A stretch of DNA of 20,800 bases from Perkinsus olseni (GCA_013115135.1 JABANP010000718.1:1-20800); one strand, 5' to 3'. Shown: positions 1-11,000, numbered from the stretch's first letter. Notes: generated from the letters alone by a model not told the origin. Numbers and translations: made by a program.

Positions 1-337
1 CGCGCTACGTATTGCTCTCGCGATTCTGTATCTTTTTTCCCGACAGTGGCGGTGTAGTTATGGAGAAGTTCCAGCTGATGAGTGTTACGCACATTCCCTA
101 ATCTGTCTGATTGCACTGCATGCCAATGCTACAGAAAGTCTCCAACTGAGCACATTGGCTTCGAGTCTAACTAAGCCGGAACCGTAGGCGTTGGACTATA
201 AACTCACACACACGCCCAAATTGCTGCCAATCAGTCTACTCGTCGCACTTTCATACTCCTCTGCAGTATCCCGATGTTCTCGAATGTGGCATTCAATCTG
301 ATGTATGGCTATTTTTACAAGAGGGATCTAAAAACTG
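1..337. other. Intergenic, no gene seen
   Basis: I see no convincing coding region here. The short frames have no recognisable motif, and the one that crosses into the element at 346 is simply read through its left end. The last eight bases (338-345, atgtaact) are the left copy of the target duplication of that element. Confidence 0.6.
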
Positions 338-345
338 ATGTAACT

Positions 346-653
346 CAGGGTGGCCCAGCGGGGAAGAATGCTATTCTTTCTTACCTGGAATTCCGGAAAT
401 TCCAGGGAAGAAAGAATGCTCAATATTCCCTGGAAGAATGTTTGAGATTCTTCCCGGGTATTTAGGTGCTTCATTCCAATGGTTTGACTTGAGGGAGGAT
501 CGAGTACGGGCGGGTATGCGCGAAAAAAGAATTGGGGGGCTTGTTTCAATGGGGAAGAATGCATTCTTTCTTCCCGGCTATATTCCCGGGAATTCCCGGA
601 AATTCCCGGGAATGGGAAGAATGATCCATTCTTCCCACTTTTGGGCCACCCTG
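346..653. mobile_element. Non-autonomous hAT-like DNA transposon (MITE), 308 bp
   Basis: The left end reads cagggtggccca (346-357) and the right end tgggccaccctg (642-653), an exact 12-bp inverted repeat. The pairing continues imperfectly into a gggaagaatg motif at both ends. The element is flanked by the same eight bases, atgtaact, at 338-345 and 654-661. An 8-bp target duplication with ends beginning CAGGG is characteristic of the hAT superfamily; P-type elements also make 8-bp duplications, so the superfamily call is inference. The interior holds no transposase. It consists of inverted copies of gggaagaatg and attcttccc and runs of cccgggaatt, so it could fold into a long hairpin. A diverged paralogue of the flanking DNA at about 2870-2910 lacks the element, which supports insertion. 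Short frames through it rich in Phe-Pro-Gly are by-products, not genes. Confidence 0.85.
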
Positions 654-1181
654 ATGTAACTGGCGAGACAGACTGTGGCTGAGTAAAGTTCGATCCGAGG
701 GGAAGCTGAGCTGCTTAGTTGGGTTGGAGCGTTGGCTGTGGCCATTCCCTCGTGTAGGTTCCACTACTCACCTGATGACCACTCGAGGTGGGCTGAGTAT
801 AATCGAGATTTTTTCTATGTGAGGACTGCTGAATGGAAGCATAGTCTTATCGATAGGTAAGAGGGTGAAGCTCGAATCAAGCTGTTTGCTACTTGTTTCG
901 CCTTCCTTCGACTTTACTTGGTTTGATATGGCGAACGCAGAACATGTCACGTTTGCAGCACTTCGGGTTTAGAAAGATAATACTGAACTATCTCGGACTA
1001 TCCCCATTGGAATCCAGCAAGGCTTGGACCATCCAAGCATTGTCATCAGCATCTCGGAATTGGCGATGGTCGTCTTTTGATTCTAGATCGCGCTCATCAT
1101 GAAGCATCCTTTGTCTCCGACGTAAGCGTTAGGGCGTATACGTGAGTCCGAAGTCCAACGCGGACACTACGGTTGTGTTTG

Positions 1182-1487
1182 TTATGCATCTTCTTCCTCA
1201 GAGGCTCCCGTCTTTTCTGGGAGGCCGTCGAAGATACCACATGAGCGCCTGACGACAAGCTTGATTGTGGACCGTTCTTCAATGGCTGCTTGCTGGATTT
1301 CATCAGAGTTTCTTAATAGTGTTCTGTGTGCGATTGATTTGAGTTCCAGTGTTATATCGCTGCTCACAGGCAGTGGGGCTTTCAACGCGGCCGTCATCAG
1401 GAGGGTGGTTCTGGGTGAATGCTTGGTTTTCAACCAAACGTTTTGTACACTGAATGTTGATGTAGTGTATCGACATTCAGTGTGCAA
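1182..1487 (-). pseudogene. Unrecognised protein fragment, copy A of a duplicated gene
   Basis: A minus-strand frame of about 101 codons without an ATG at its upstream end, so it is an exon or a remnant and not a complete gene. The middle reads ITLELKSIAHRTLLRNSDE, matched in copy B (about 3315-3260) by VTLALNSIQLRTPSENSDE. After that block copy B lacks about 14 bases relative to copy A, which shifts its frame; it then continues as ERSSMMAAIESHVFKRSC against ERSTIKLVVRRSC here. The C-terminus is acidic (EEEDA). I do not recognise the family. The similarity is strongest at conservative positions, so it was probably once coding, but the shifted frame in copy B and the interrupted downstream frame in copy A suggest decay. 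Cryptic introns are an alternative explanation. Confidence 0.4.
1447..1483. repeat. Hairpin, 11-bp perfect arms
   Basis: acactgaatgt at 1447-1457 is matched exactly by its reverse complement at 1473-1483, with a 15-base loop. It lies at the upstream edge of the copy A coding fragment. Function unknown. Confidence 0.6.
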
Positions 1488-1489
1488 GA

Positions 1490-2071
1490 AAGTTTACTGA
1501 GGACTGAGCATATTTTCTAAGGGACAAATCTCGCACGCCCTCGCCATTTTTTGGAGAGCATTTAACGACCACAATCAACGTTGTGGAACTGCGAGTATGC
1601 GTAAGAGCTCAAGATGTTAGCGAGAGCCGCTTTGAGATGAGTCGAGTCAGAACTTTAGTCTTGTTCCTCCCACGCCTTCTCCGGGATTTTTAAGCCCAGA
1701 TTCATGCATTGCCTTGCCTGAGCTTGGCCCATACTGATGGACCGTCCCGATGCAGCGCAGCGACGAGGAGATGGCCCTGAGGCTTTGCTTCAATTCCCGA
1801 GGCTGGGCGTGTTATTTCAAGTTTTCAACTGTTGATATCCTGGGCACATTATGGCGTGATCTCTTATTGGCGATAGTCTTATTGCCGCTTGTTGTGGATC
1901 GCAGCGAGATGATTGTCAGCTTGACTGCCTCACTGAGCCCGCCTTTGATAGCCAGGCGTAGGCTTCTGATAAAAACTGTGACAACACAACAAGTATATCC
2001 TTTCTCAAAAAATCATCAATATTTCATGATACACCATCGTGCAAAAAATAATGAACTAATTAGGGGGCCGC
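1490..2071. other. Region without a recognised gene
   Basis: The only notable frame is on the plus strand, ATG at 1750 to a stop at 2100 (116 codons), with one hydrophobic stretch (LLLAIVLLPLVV). It runs over the 3' end of the better supported minus-strand gene at 2072-2517 and has no recognisable motif, so I do not call it. Nothing else stands out. Confidence 0.4.
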
Positions 2072-2517
2072 TCAGGCGAGGAGCGCAGCCCCCACGGTGA
2101 CTACGACCAGCCACAGGTTGCTCCCACGACTTCCCGCTGCTCGCCAGCCACTCGAAGAAGACCTGAGAAAAGTGGAAGATATCGCAGGCGATCGTAGTAG
2201 GAGGGTTCTCACCTTCCCGTTTCTCCTCGTAGTCCAGTGGCAGCCGACCCATTCTCAGGACCAGTAGTAGGCGCGACGGTCGCGCTGGTCTGGGGGGTCG
2301 TCGTAGAGGTAGTGCTGCTCGGGGAGAGTACAGGATCCTCCCCGGCAGCTTTTTCAGCCGCCAACTGCTCGGAGATGAGTCCTTTCATCACTGGCCACCA
2401 GGTAGGCTCGCTTGGCGCGCCCAGAGCTCGAGCCGGCCAGGACGAGGTGACGGGAGGGGAAGGGTCTCCGGAAGTAGCGAAGGCGATGAGGCAAACAAAA
2501 TGAGGGATGCCGATCAT
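2072..2517 (-). CDS. Small secreted, probably GPI-anchored Ser/Thr-rich protein (2 exons)
   Basis: Exon 1 runs from the ATG at 2517 down to 2213. A 50-nt intron (2212-2163) has GTGAG and a pyrimidine-rich TTTTCTCAG at its ends. Exon 2 runs from 2162 to the TGA at 2074-2072. Splicing keeps the frame and gives 131 residues. Visible in the product: a hydrophobic N-terminus (MIGIPHFVCLIAFATSG) suited to a signal peptide; a Ser/Thr/Pro-rich low-complexity stretch at about residues 69-87, SSTTSTTTPQTSATVAPTT, of the kind that is often O-glycosylated; small residues (SSSSG, AAGS); and a hydrophobic tail LWLVVVTVGAALLA that ends exactly at the C-terminus. Signal peptide, spacer, small residues and terminal hydrophobic tail in that order is the layout of a GPI-anchor precursor; a single-pass membrane tail is the alternative. 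No family recognised. Confidence 0.6.
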
Positions 2518-2662
2518 TGAGTGATATGTCAACTCTGAGAGGAATGGAGGAGTCGATGGTAATACTATCACGGTACTCGCGCTTGCACATTCTAAATTGT
2601 TGCGGTCGCGCGGTACAGCGGTCGCGGAGAGGTGATAGCGCTCGCCCTTAATCGAGCGCTAC

Positions 2663-2733
2663 GTAATTCCATGACGCCTTCTTGCCTCCTGAGGACTCCT
2701 CAGTGAGGAGGCGAGAAAGCATCATGGAAATAC
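2663..2733. repeat. Long imperfect hairpin, 29-base arms
   Basis: Bases 2663-2691 pair with 2705-2733, with 24 of 29 positions complementary. The apex contains a second perfect palindrome, ctgagga-c-tcctcag (2689-2703). It lies between the secreted-protein gene, whose ATG is at 2517, and copy B of the duplication. No promoter or terminator role can be assigned from sequence. Confidence 0.75.
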
Positions 2734-2879
2734 AGAGGCGGAGTAATTCCGGAGCGGTTTCCTGAGAGCACCGGCCCGGGGAGTATCTCACCGGGAAGTT
2801 CTCGGCAGCCCTGGTCAGCCCTATGCTTTCCTGTACTATACCGGCCTTACTTAGCTCCCATACGAAGGGAAAAATACAT

Positions 2880-3330
2880 AATCGGCGTGAGAGGCTGTGG
2901 CGGAGTAAAGCGTGGTAGGATCACCAGCTGGTTGGGTTGGTGACCATTTCGTGACCGTTCCATCGTGTATGATGATAACTCGTCAAGTACTTCTCGAGGA
3001 GGGCTGAGTCTGATCGATACTTCCCTTATGTCGCATAGATTATGTCAGCGCCACGTTGTGGGGTCCCCACGGTGGGGAGTCTTGAGTGGGAGTATAGCCT
3101 TATCGATAGGTGAGAGGGTGTAGTTTTGTAACTGTTTTGTCTTTGTTCGGGTCAACTTCGATTGACATGCCGAGAGCAGCCGCGCTCGCGTCACATGAGC
3201 GCTTGAAGACGTGTGATTCGATTGCGGCCATCATCGAGGACCGCTCCTCCACTTTCATCTGAGTTTTCTGATGGTGTTCTGAGCTGAATTGAGTTTAGTG
3301 CTAGTGTTACATTCCCGCTGAAGGAAAGCT
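2880..3330 (-). repeat. Diverged duplication, copy B (no transposon insertion)
   Basis: This is the paralogue of 661-1490. On the minus strand it holds frames reading VTLALNSIQLRTPSENSDE, ERSSMMAAIESHVFKRSC, TLSPIDKAILPL and VSIRLSPPREVLDELSSY, in the same order as copy A but in different reading frames. After the last block the minus frame stays open to a stop at about 2850 (ending in MGAK). At 2870-2885 the sequence aaaaatacataatcggcg aligns with the flanks of the hAT-like element in copy A, giving the unoccupied form of the site. Probably a decayed gene copy; a gene with introns I failed to place is possible. Confidence 0.55.
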
Positions 3331-3951
3331 TCGGAACGCGATCGGAATGACTTGGCAATCAAGCGATTCGGACTCCTCGAAAAGCAAGTACAACGCCCGA
3401 TTGGATCGGGCCGCTCGCAGTGGGACAGTTAGTCACTGCCAGTGACGATGAGACAGTTCCTTTGTCACTGACTATTGACGGTCTTAGGTTAAGACTCTCA
3501 CTTTGCCCGAAAGTTCGAGAGGGCCGACGGCAGGCAAGCCTCTTAAGTCGAACCGTGCGACTAGCGCAATCGATGGATCAAGGTTCGGCTTAATAGGGAC
3601 AGGATCGACCGTGCAGACTGCTGTGCTTGAACTCGACGGGATGTACTCCCACACTACAGCAAAGCAAAAGTCGACGTCGAACACCGCAGCACTAAACGGC
3701 AGTTTCAAGTGGGCCCCACTTAGTGGGGAAGTCCCAAGCAAGAGTTTGTATGCGGCCTAGCGTGGGATGGCTAAGGACGGCTGTGATAGCTGTGATGGAA
3801 CCAGAAAGATATGACCAGCCCGAACTTCGACTCTACCCTGGACGAGGTGGGCCTGATAAATACCTGACGAATGCGAACATTGAAGTATTCAGATTCTGAA
3901 TACTCCAGACTATCACGTGGGGGCAATACTCCAATACTCCATGAATATCAG

Positions 3952-4002
3952 ACTCATCAGCGAAACCCATTCCGAATTTCAGAATGAGTTTCGCTGATGA
4001 GT
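3952..4002. repeat. Near-perfect palindrome, 25-base arms, 1-base centre
   Basis: Bases 3952-3976 and 3978-4002 are reverse complements at 23 of 25 positions, with a single base (t, 3977) between them. The arms begin actcatcagcgaaac. This is the longest of the one-base-centred palindromes in the window. The two mismatches are both c opposite a, as left by single C/T transitions in an originally perfect structure. Confidence 0.85.
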
Positions 4003-4252
4003 GGGCGCGACGATGTTGTGCAAGATCTCGGGTCCCAGGCAGGAGCCGCCCGGAGGCCGTGCTGCGCATCTGTGGACGTGGAAGCCGCCATTTACAGGCA
4101 ATACCGCTGTAACTGTGTCAGCATAACAAAGAAGAAGCATGCATTCGTTGCATCGGGGTGGGGTCTGCAACCGAATGACATGAGCACGGGAGATTGGGCC
4201 TGAGTTCCAATGAAGATTGCTGCCTTCAGGACGGAGTATTGTCCTGATTCAG

Positions 4253-4292
4253 CGCTTCTGAACTTCAGAAGCGAAGGCTTCAGAATCTGAAG
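4253..4292. repeat. Two adjacent one-base-centred palindromes
   Basis: cgcttctgaa-c-ttcagaagcg at 4253-4273 has perfect 10-base arms. Four bases later cttcaga-a-tctgaag at 4278-4292 has perfect 7-base arms. The two share a TTCAGAA-like core, so the right arm of one can partly pair with the other. Confidence 0.7.
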
Positions 4293-5057
4293 TCTCGGCG
4301 GTCGGCTGCATCTCAGTTTTTAAGAGCCTTTGCCATGGATACCCTATGCACTCTCCCTGCCGGAGCCCAGTGCTGGCACAAGACCGTTCTTGCCACCTCT
4401 AGGAACCACCTTGCTTACCTCAGTACACTCACACTCAATGTGTAGGCTGCTCCTGGGTCGTGCATAGCCCGACCTCTCTCCTTAGGGTACGCATATCCGA
4501 CCTCACTCCCGTTGACACGCGGGAGATCACATTCGGGAGCGTCAGGGATGAGATGCTCGCTGCTGTTATAAGGTCGGTGAACGCGTTGATATCGCCTGGA
4601 GAGTCGATCTGCTCACAAGGCCTGGTTGGTGGATTCTCGAGGTGGAGCTTGCAACTGATGAACTGATGATATCCGTCACTATCAGCACGCAACGGGTTCG
4701 CCGCCCGATGCTCTACACACAACGTGAATCCGCTCTACGATAGCGTTGTCAGCGGTACACATCGTTAATATACGGACTCCGGTTTGGCCGTTATCTCATT
4801 GAATTGAGCTCTACATTTTATGCTACTTTCACGACTACAACCATCCTTAATCAATTCCGACTCACTGAGGCTTCATCGTTAGGAACCCACATGGTGATGA
4901 TGAGTTCCTCGTGGTGTCGTCCACCGGTCGAGCGACTGTCGTCCGAGTGGAGGGAGGTGGGCCTCCTTTCCTGGACTCCTCGTGACTGGTCTGAGTTCTG
5001 CTGAACACAGGCTCTCTTGCACCAAGTCCGGGAGCTCAGGAGCCCTTCCACTTGGCG

Positions 5058-8000
5058 ATGCCCGCGGGCTCAGCTCGAAGAACAGAAAGTGTATCGGAGA
5101 TACTTCTCGATTTTGACGCCGGTACGTCCTTTTGTGGTGGAGCGGTGACTGAGTAGATCTTCCAATTGCCAGTTGAAGAGGGCGTGTTGTGGTATTACCA
5201 TCTTGCAGAGTCGGGTGAATATCAGCTGCGTCACAGGAAGGTTCGTGATCACGGTGAGCATTGAGGCCTCATCGGTCGGCGATGTCGTGGATTTACGGTA
5301 TAGCAGTAGGCGAGATGGCTGCCTGGGCGGCGAGTCCCTTGTGCAGGTTCGGCACCTTTGGAGAGATCGTTTCGGCTCAGCCCACCTAGCACTGGGTGGG
5401 TGATAAACGAAGCTTCGCTCCGCTCACTGCCGAGAACATAGCAGGTCCCGGCCTATCAAGAGTCTGGCCGATGGGGAGCCGAGGCCAACTGCGGTGAGCC
5501 AGGGTACCGTTCCTGAATCGCCATGGAGCTCCGTCGCGCAGCCTTGTGAATTAGCTGTGCTCTCACTCAGCTACGACCCTTCACTAGCCTTCTTTCAGAC
5601 AGTCCTCCGTCCTCATCATAGTCGAAGGCGGACGCTCGGGTTGGGTTGGTCCAATGGGGGCGTTACCATGATCACAGTGGAGGTCGGAGAGCGGGTACTC
5701 AGCGCCCCTCGAGGGGTGAGTCCCACCCGGCAGGAGCCTTGGCCCAAGGGATACAGCAACAACAGCGGTGGTCCGCAGAAGCACAAGCAACATCAATGCC
5801 TCTCCCGAAGAGGGCACTTAGACGTGCTCTGGCCGTAGCTTGAGCCTTTTGTCGAACGATACACCATTTCCCGTGCGGGTTGGACAGAAGTTGCATTTGG
5901 TAAAGAATGCCATGCCCAAATCGAACGTGTGGGAAATTCGGACTTGACGTTGACCTCAAACCCACCCGTGGCATTGTTTCTCTTGCCTTTTCACTTGCAC
6001 GGGAAATGGTGTCGATGCACAGTGTGATTCCGAGTTAACCCTGCACCCTACTAAGGGGATGCAGCGGATCCTAAAAGGCCTTGTCGAGCTCTCCTTCTCA
6101 GACTCCTGTTGTTGACCTAGCTTGGGACCCCCTATCGACGTGCTACATTCTAGCCGCCTACGGTAACGGAGAGATCGTCCTGTTGGACACGTCTGGCAGC
6201 GGCCTGGCTGTGGAGGTGAATGTCTATCTGCACCTGCCGCGTCCTCCACGGGACAGTCAGCGTTGAGTGGAGGTCGTTTCAAATATCCCTCGCGTTATCG
6301 ACCAGCGCCAGCCACCTTGGAAGCACTACCTGTACACTCATATATGCTGCTTGCGCATTTTCATGCCAACTACCGAGAGCGGGTCTACTGAGACTACGAC
6401 TGTTCACACATTGCTCCCTCTGAGCTGAGGAATATGCTTCGATAGGTTAGAAATCCTGTTGAGGTCCTTAACGCATCGGATCTGTTCTCGGCAAGATGGA
6501 TGACATCTTCTCAGTCGTGCCGCTTCGACGCTGCCGCAGCACCCATCAACTCGGTCTTGTGGCAGTGTGGTTCCCGCGGACCCGGCAGTTTCTTGACTGC
6601 AGGCGGCGATGGCTCGGCTGTCCTTCAACTATGGAATGTCAGCAAGAAAATCCCAGTGGGGGAGATGAAGGTGCGCCCTTTAAGCATCGTATATTGAGCG
6701 GAGCGAAGCTGGTCTTGCTCTCCCTTTTGATCCGGAACTTTCCAACTGTACTGAACCACTCAATAGCAGATTCACAGTGTGCGTTCTGGGAAAGCTACTC
6801 AGTCTTAGTCTAAAGCGGGCAGCGTCCGGTGGAGAGCTGCCGGGGGACTTGCGTGTTTCTCCTGTCATTCACCGTGCTGTTGTTGAAGGTACATGGGAGT
6901 GTCGGCGGCAATGCGACCTGCTGCCTTCCAGGGGACGATAATCGGTAGGCCTTGCCGTACCTCCTGGCCTTGTTACCATCACCACTCAGGGTCCTCGCAA
7001 GCTTCCGCGATGGTGCAGTCGTCATTATCGACGTTAAAGCTAGAGGTGTCAGAAAAGTCTCTGGATCCAGTATGGTGGCTGGGAAAGGCTCTCGCTGTCA
7101 CAGTCCTTACTGATCCAATTTCTCGTCACTGTCTCCGCCTGCGGTTCATTTTTGAGGGGCTCTGGTGTCTGTGAGTTCACAGTCCAACGCCAGTTCTGGC
7201 TTACTCAGTCTCTTGCCCGTGTGCTCAGTTAGGGACTTTCTGTAGCCTCTGATACACAGAAGTTTCTCCCGTATTGTGTAGAACGCATAACGCAACGCGA
7301 CATGGGGGATTTTAGAGGCCAACACGCGAGGTGCGATCAACCTGGCTCCGTGGGCGTGCAGGTCATCAGGAGACAGTGTTTGACTGTTGCTTCCATCCGA
7401 GAGATCCCAACGTCTTCTGTACCGGCAGCTACGATGGGTGTGTTAAACTGTGGAGGATGCGCTCTGACATCAACGGTGATGTGGACAGCGTCGCTGAGGT
7501 TGTTGCGGAGATGGTAGGGTGTAGCACGAGTTGGTGGCCATTGACTCAGCGGGATTCTATCTGGTCGGGTTGTTAGTGTGGGTTTCCGAAAAGGTTTTCG
7601 CCTGTTTACGACTTACTGACCATCTTGCCGTCTTGTGAGACCTTTGGTACCTCAGAGCACGTCCACCGAGAGTGACGGCCAGCCTGTAGCGAAGAGCAAG
7701 CCTATCGTGTGAGTTGGGTTATATCCCCCATCCCAATTGTCAACATTTGCTATAACTTTCTCGTTCCAAGCTCGGGTTCCGCGGCCCATCGCTTTCTGTG
7801 ATCTCGCTGACCTGTGTCATGCTCCCTCATCTCGTGAGCCACATGACTTCCGAATGAGGGCCCCCCACGACGTACTTCTTCTTCTAGGAGTGAACGCGCC
7901 GCTGGTCGGTACTACAGCGGTGGACATGCTCTCGATAGGTACGGAGTTGATTTCTCCTATTGCGGCCAGAAGATTGCCGGCGTGACTGTGAAGGGGGAGC

Positions 8001-11000
8001 TGCATGTTTGGCGTGTTGACACTGGTCAGTTCTCATTTCAAGCCCTCCGCCTTTGCTCGGTCACAATTCCGATGAGATCCACATCTCATCCTTCTGAAGT
8101 CAAGAGCCCTGCTCGCTTTGCCTGCGTGCATGAGTACTATCAGAGTACCCCTGTCAGGTCGGCGTGTCCTCCTCGTCCCGCCGATCGGCCCCGACCAGCC
8201 GAGCAGCTATCGTGTTTCTTGGTTGAGGGAGACCAGCGAGAGGTCGGTCATCCTCCTCGAGCCTTGGGTGTAGATTGCTGGAAGATGGTCGGGGGCGTTC
8301 GCTAGGAGACTGTCCTTAGGAGAGTATCACCGATTCATGCCCGTCCGTACTCTCCTTGAGCCGGTCCGCTGGTAGATCATCAGCACCTTAGGAGGAGGGC
8401 CCTGCGATGGCACCCTTCATAGCAGAATCGCCAAGCTTGTTACCATTATCAACTTTCTCTGTTTTTCTTCTTAGTCCTCGTAGTGGGTGGATTGCCTTCG
8501 CCCGGACTGACGGTAAGGCCCTCGTAGTTGACCAGCTGCAGGACGGCAGGACTGTCGCTGTCCTCGAGTACCCCTGCCCCTGCGCGAGCTTATCCCAACT
8601 CCCTCACCTCAGTCACCACAGCCCGGTATTTGGCGTGGCCTGGTCACCCTTCGCTGAGGGGTCGTCTCCTCAACTTTGCACGACGGCTCTCGATGGCGTC
8701 GTTCGTGTCTGGAGCATCTCTCCTACTAACGGGGTAACCTTGATCAGGCGGTCATCCACCAACAACCTCCGCTATCAGATTGCGCGTATCAGTCATTGCC
8801 TCAGTGGCCATGAAGGGAAGGCCTTCAACGTTTTGCCCCACCCACTGCTCCCCGATATCATAGCGTCAGGAGGGGACGACTCGACAGTACGTCGTCTATT
8901 GTCAGCCCGTCGGACTTTCTTCCCTCGCTAGAGCTACTACTGCTGTCCTATCGCCATGTACTTTAGGTCAGAGTTTGGTCGTCTGCCTCTGAGCCTCGGT
9001 GCCTTCGAGTTCTCCACGGCCACACGTCGAAAGTCCGCGCACTAGCATGGCACCACGAAGTCCCCGCTGTGCTGCTGTCCGGCAGCTGGGATGGCAAGTC
9101 CCCTCTAACGGCCACTACTACCCCGAGGCCTCGTAGGCACGATACGAGTCTGGGATGTTCCGACGGGCTGCTGTCTCCACGTCCACTGTGACCACGCTGC
9201 TGACGTGTACGGCCTAGCGTCCCATCCTTCGAGGCCTTTCCTGTTTATCAGTAGGGTCGATGCCTTGAGAGGTGAGGGAGGCTGTCGGTCTCAGGCACTT
9301 CCCGCGATTCCAGGATCAAGCTCTCCACTACTGAGTGGCTCTGCCGCCTGCCGGTCGTCTGCGCTCTGTTCGCCGAAGATCCCCTGGCCGAGCTTGCCAG
9401 TTGCATTTCCACCGACGACCGGGACGCGATCTTCAAGAAGTTCACGGACGTAACGGTGCTGCTTCAGCGAAACTAGTACCATCTCATGTCGACCTTGACT
9501 CTCACCGGCAGAGGTGAAGGCGAACCCTCGTTCGCCACACACAAAGCTTGGTCATCTCGCGCCGTCGGTGACACTGATCAGCTGCTTGGTCACGCATCCT
9601 CCCGGAGGATCCCTCCGCATCCAGGATAGAAGTCACGGTTCATTCTCAGTGTTCGCCGGAGGATGCCCCTGGTCAGCCCGTCCCATACACGAGTCTGTAC
9701 GGCTCGGGGTCTGCTCGGCTACTTGAGGGCTCCGGAGTCGCGACCGTGACCCGTTGCGTGATGCTGTGGACATAGTGAGTTGCTCCGGCCTTCCATATGG
9801 AGCTGCGTCGGCTATGTGTTATCTCGACCGATTCGCGCTCTTACAGTCACATCAGAACTAATGTAGATTACAGCCTGTAGCTTATCTGAGCTCTGACGGC
9901 TTCGACGGGGCCCCGGTCGAATGTCCACCTGCTGTCAGACTCAGTCGGACTGTCTGACTGAGCCAAGTCTCTCAGTTGTCATTTTTCGTCTATCGAAGAG
10001 GAGTTGAAGATATCGCCGATGTTATTCGAGGCCTTCTTGGAGTCCCTAGGCAGCACGACGGCCCGGGGGAGTATGTCCACGAGACAGACCTGGAGGCAGC
10101 CTGCTCGAGTCGTGCGTACAACGCCTTGGCCGCTGCCACCACCACACCCTCTGTCGTGGGTAACCTGGTGGGGCGTTTATGGTCATCAGATTGAAGCCAT
10201 CCGGGCAGGTATCGGAGCTCCTCGGTTACAGGACGCGGGGAGGCACTTGAGCGTTATGCTGGAGAGCAGGCCGTCGCGTAGCCGAGCAGCCGAGCTATTC
10301 CTCGTCAACGGGGACATCAGGAATTACTGCGAGACCCTCGCGAGAGGCAGACAATGGGAGGCCGCCATCGCAATGGCCCCAGCCGTGTCGCTTCAGTGGG
10401 GAGGGGCTACCGGTATCCTCAGGAGGCCCTTGAGCAGGTACTGGCAGGAGTTGTGCGACCGTTACGTCGATTTCATAAAGCTGTCTGAGTCATCCCGTAG
10501 CCCTGGAGGAAGAGATGAAGCCCTTCCCTACCTAATCGCCGCCGGTACTCGAAACTATATTTCCTCCGGTTCACACGACCGTTTTGATTATGATAAGTTG
10601 AGGGACACGGACAGCTCACGCTGCATCAGAACTGCTAGAGTGACCGTCATTAATTAAGTTTATCGTATCCGAGGGCTCCGGGGAGTCAACACGCCAGAGG
10701 CTTGCAAGGACTCTAGACTTCAGGTCGTTCAGCAGAGGCGATTCAGCTTATGGTGGACCGTGGGGGCAAGTGCCTCGAGGCGATGACTCTCGCTAAGGCC
10801 CTAGCTGATGGCAGAATTCCTCACAGATGTGTGGACCTACACATACCTCGCACACCGCCCGGGGATCGGAGTCATTTCGAGAGGGTGAGTTTAAAGCCGC
10901 TGCTAGAATCTGGTACCAACGGGTGGATCATCTGGTCATTTCACTTGGTCTGATTTGGGCCTTTTGTGGTATTAACCATGTTACTCTCGCTATGCGCTTC

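Larger units (their letters stand above)
661..1490 (-). repeat. Diverged duplication, copy A
   Basis: This stretch aligns in patches, same order and orientation, with 2880-3330. Shared blocks include gtggctgagtaaag against gtggcggagtaaag, agtcttatcgataggtaag against agccttatcgataggtgag, and cacatgagcgc near 1240 and 3193. On the minus strand the similarity also holds at protein level: TLLPIDKTMLPF against TLSPIDKAILPL, and ISIILSPPR against VSIRLSPPR. That argues the ancestor was a protein gene read right to left. Copy A contains a region of about 250 bases (roughly 960-1190) with no counterpart in copy B, possibly an intron or insertion. The hAT-like element sits at its left edge. Confidence 0.65.
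3331..5057. other. Region without a convincing gene, rich in palindromes
   Basis: Open frames on both strands at 3484-3760 (about 85 codons each) lack ATG starts or recognisable motifs, and I could not decide between them. Frames at 4435-4722 are similar. The region is notable for one-base-centred palindromes: 3432-3446 (gtcactg-c-cagtgac), 3707-3721 (aagtggg-c-cccactt), 3884-3904, 3952-4002, 4253-4273 and 4278-4292. The end of this interval should contain the promoter and 5' leader of the WDR17-type gene, but I see no clear TATA box or trans-splice signal. Confidence 0.45.

Noticed and set aside
274..764. Short Phe-Pro-Gly-rich open frames across the first 800 bases.
   Set aside because: They are translations of the hAT-like element and its ends, with no independent support.
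1750..2100. 116-codon plus-strand frame with a hydrophobic segment.
   Set aside because: Overlaps the 3' exon of the better supported minus-strand gene and shows no family motif.
2641..4300. CRISPR array or REP-like array because of the many short inverted repeats.
   Set aside because: The palindromes differ in sequence and are irregularly spaced, and there is no direct repeat-spacer periodicity.
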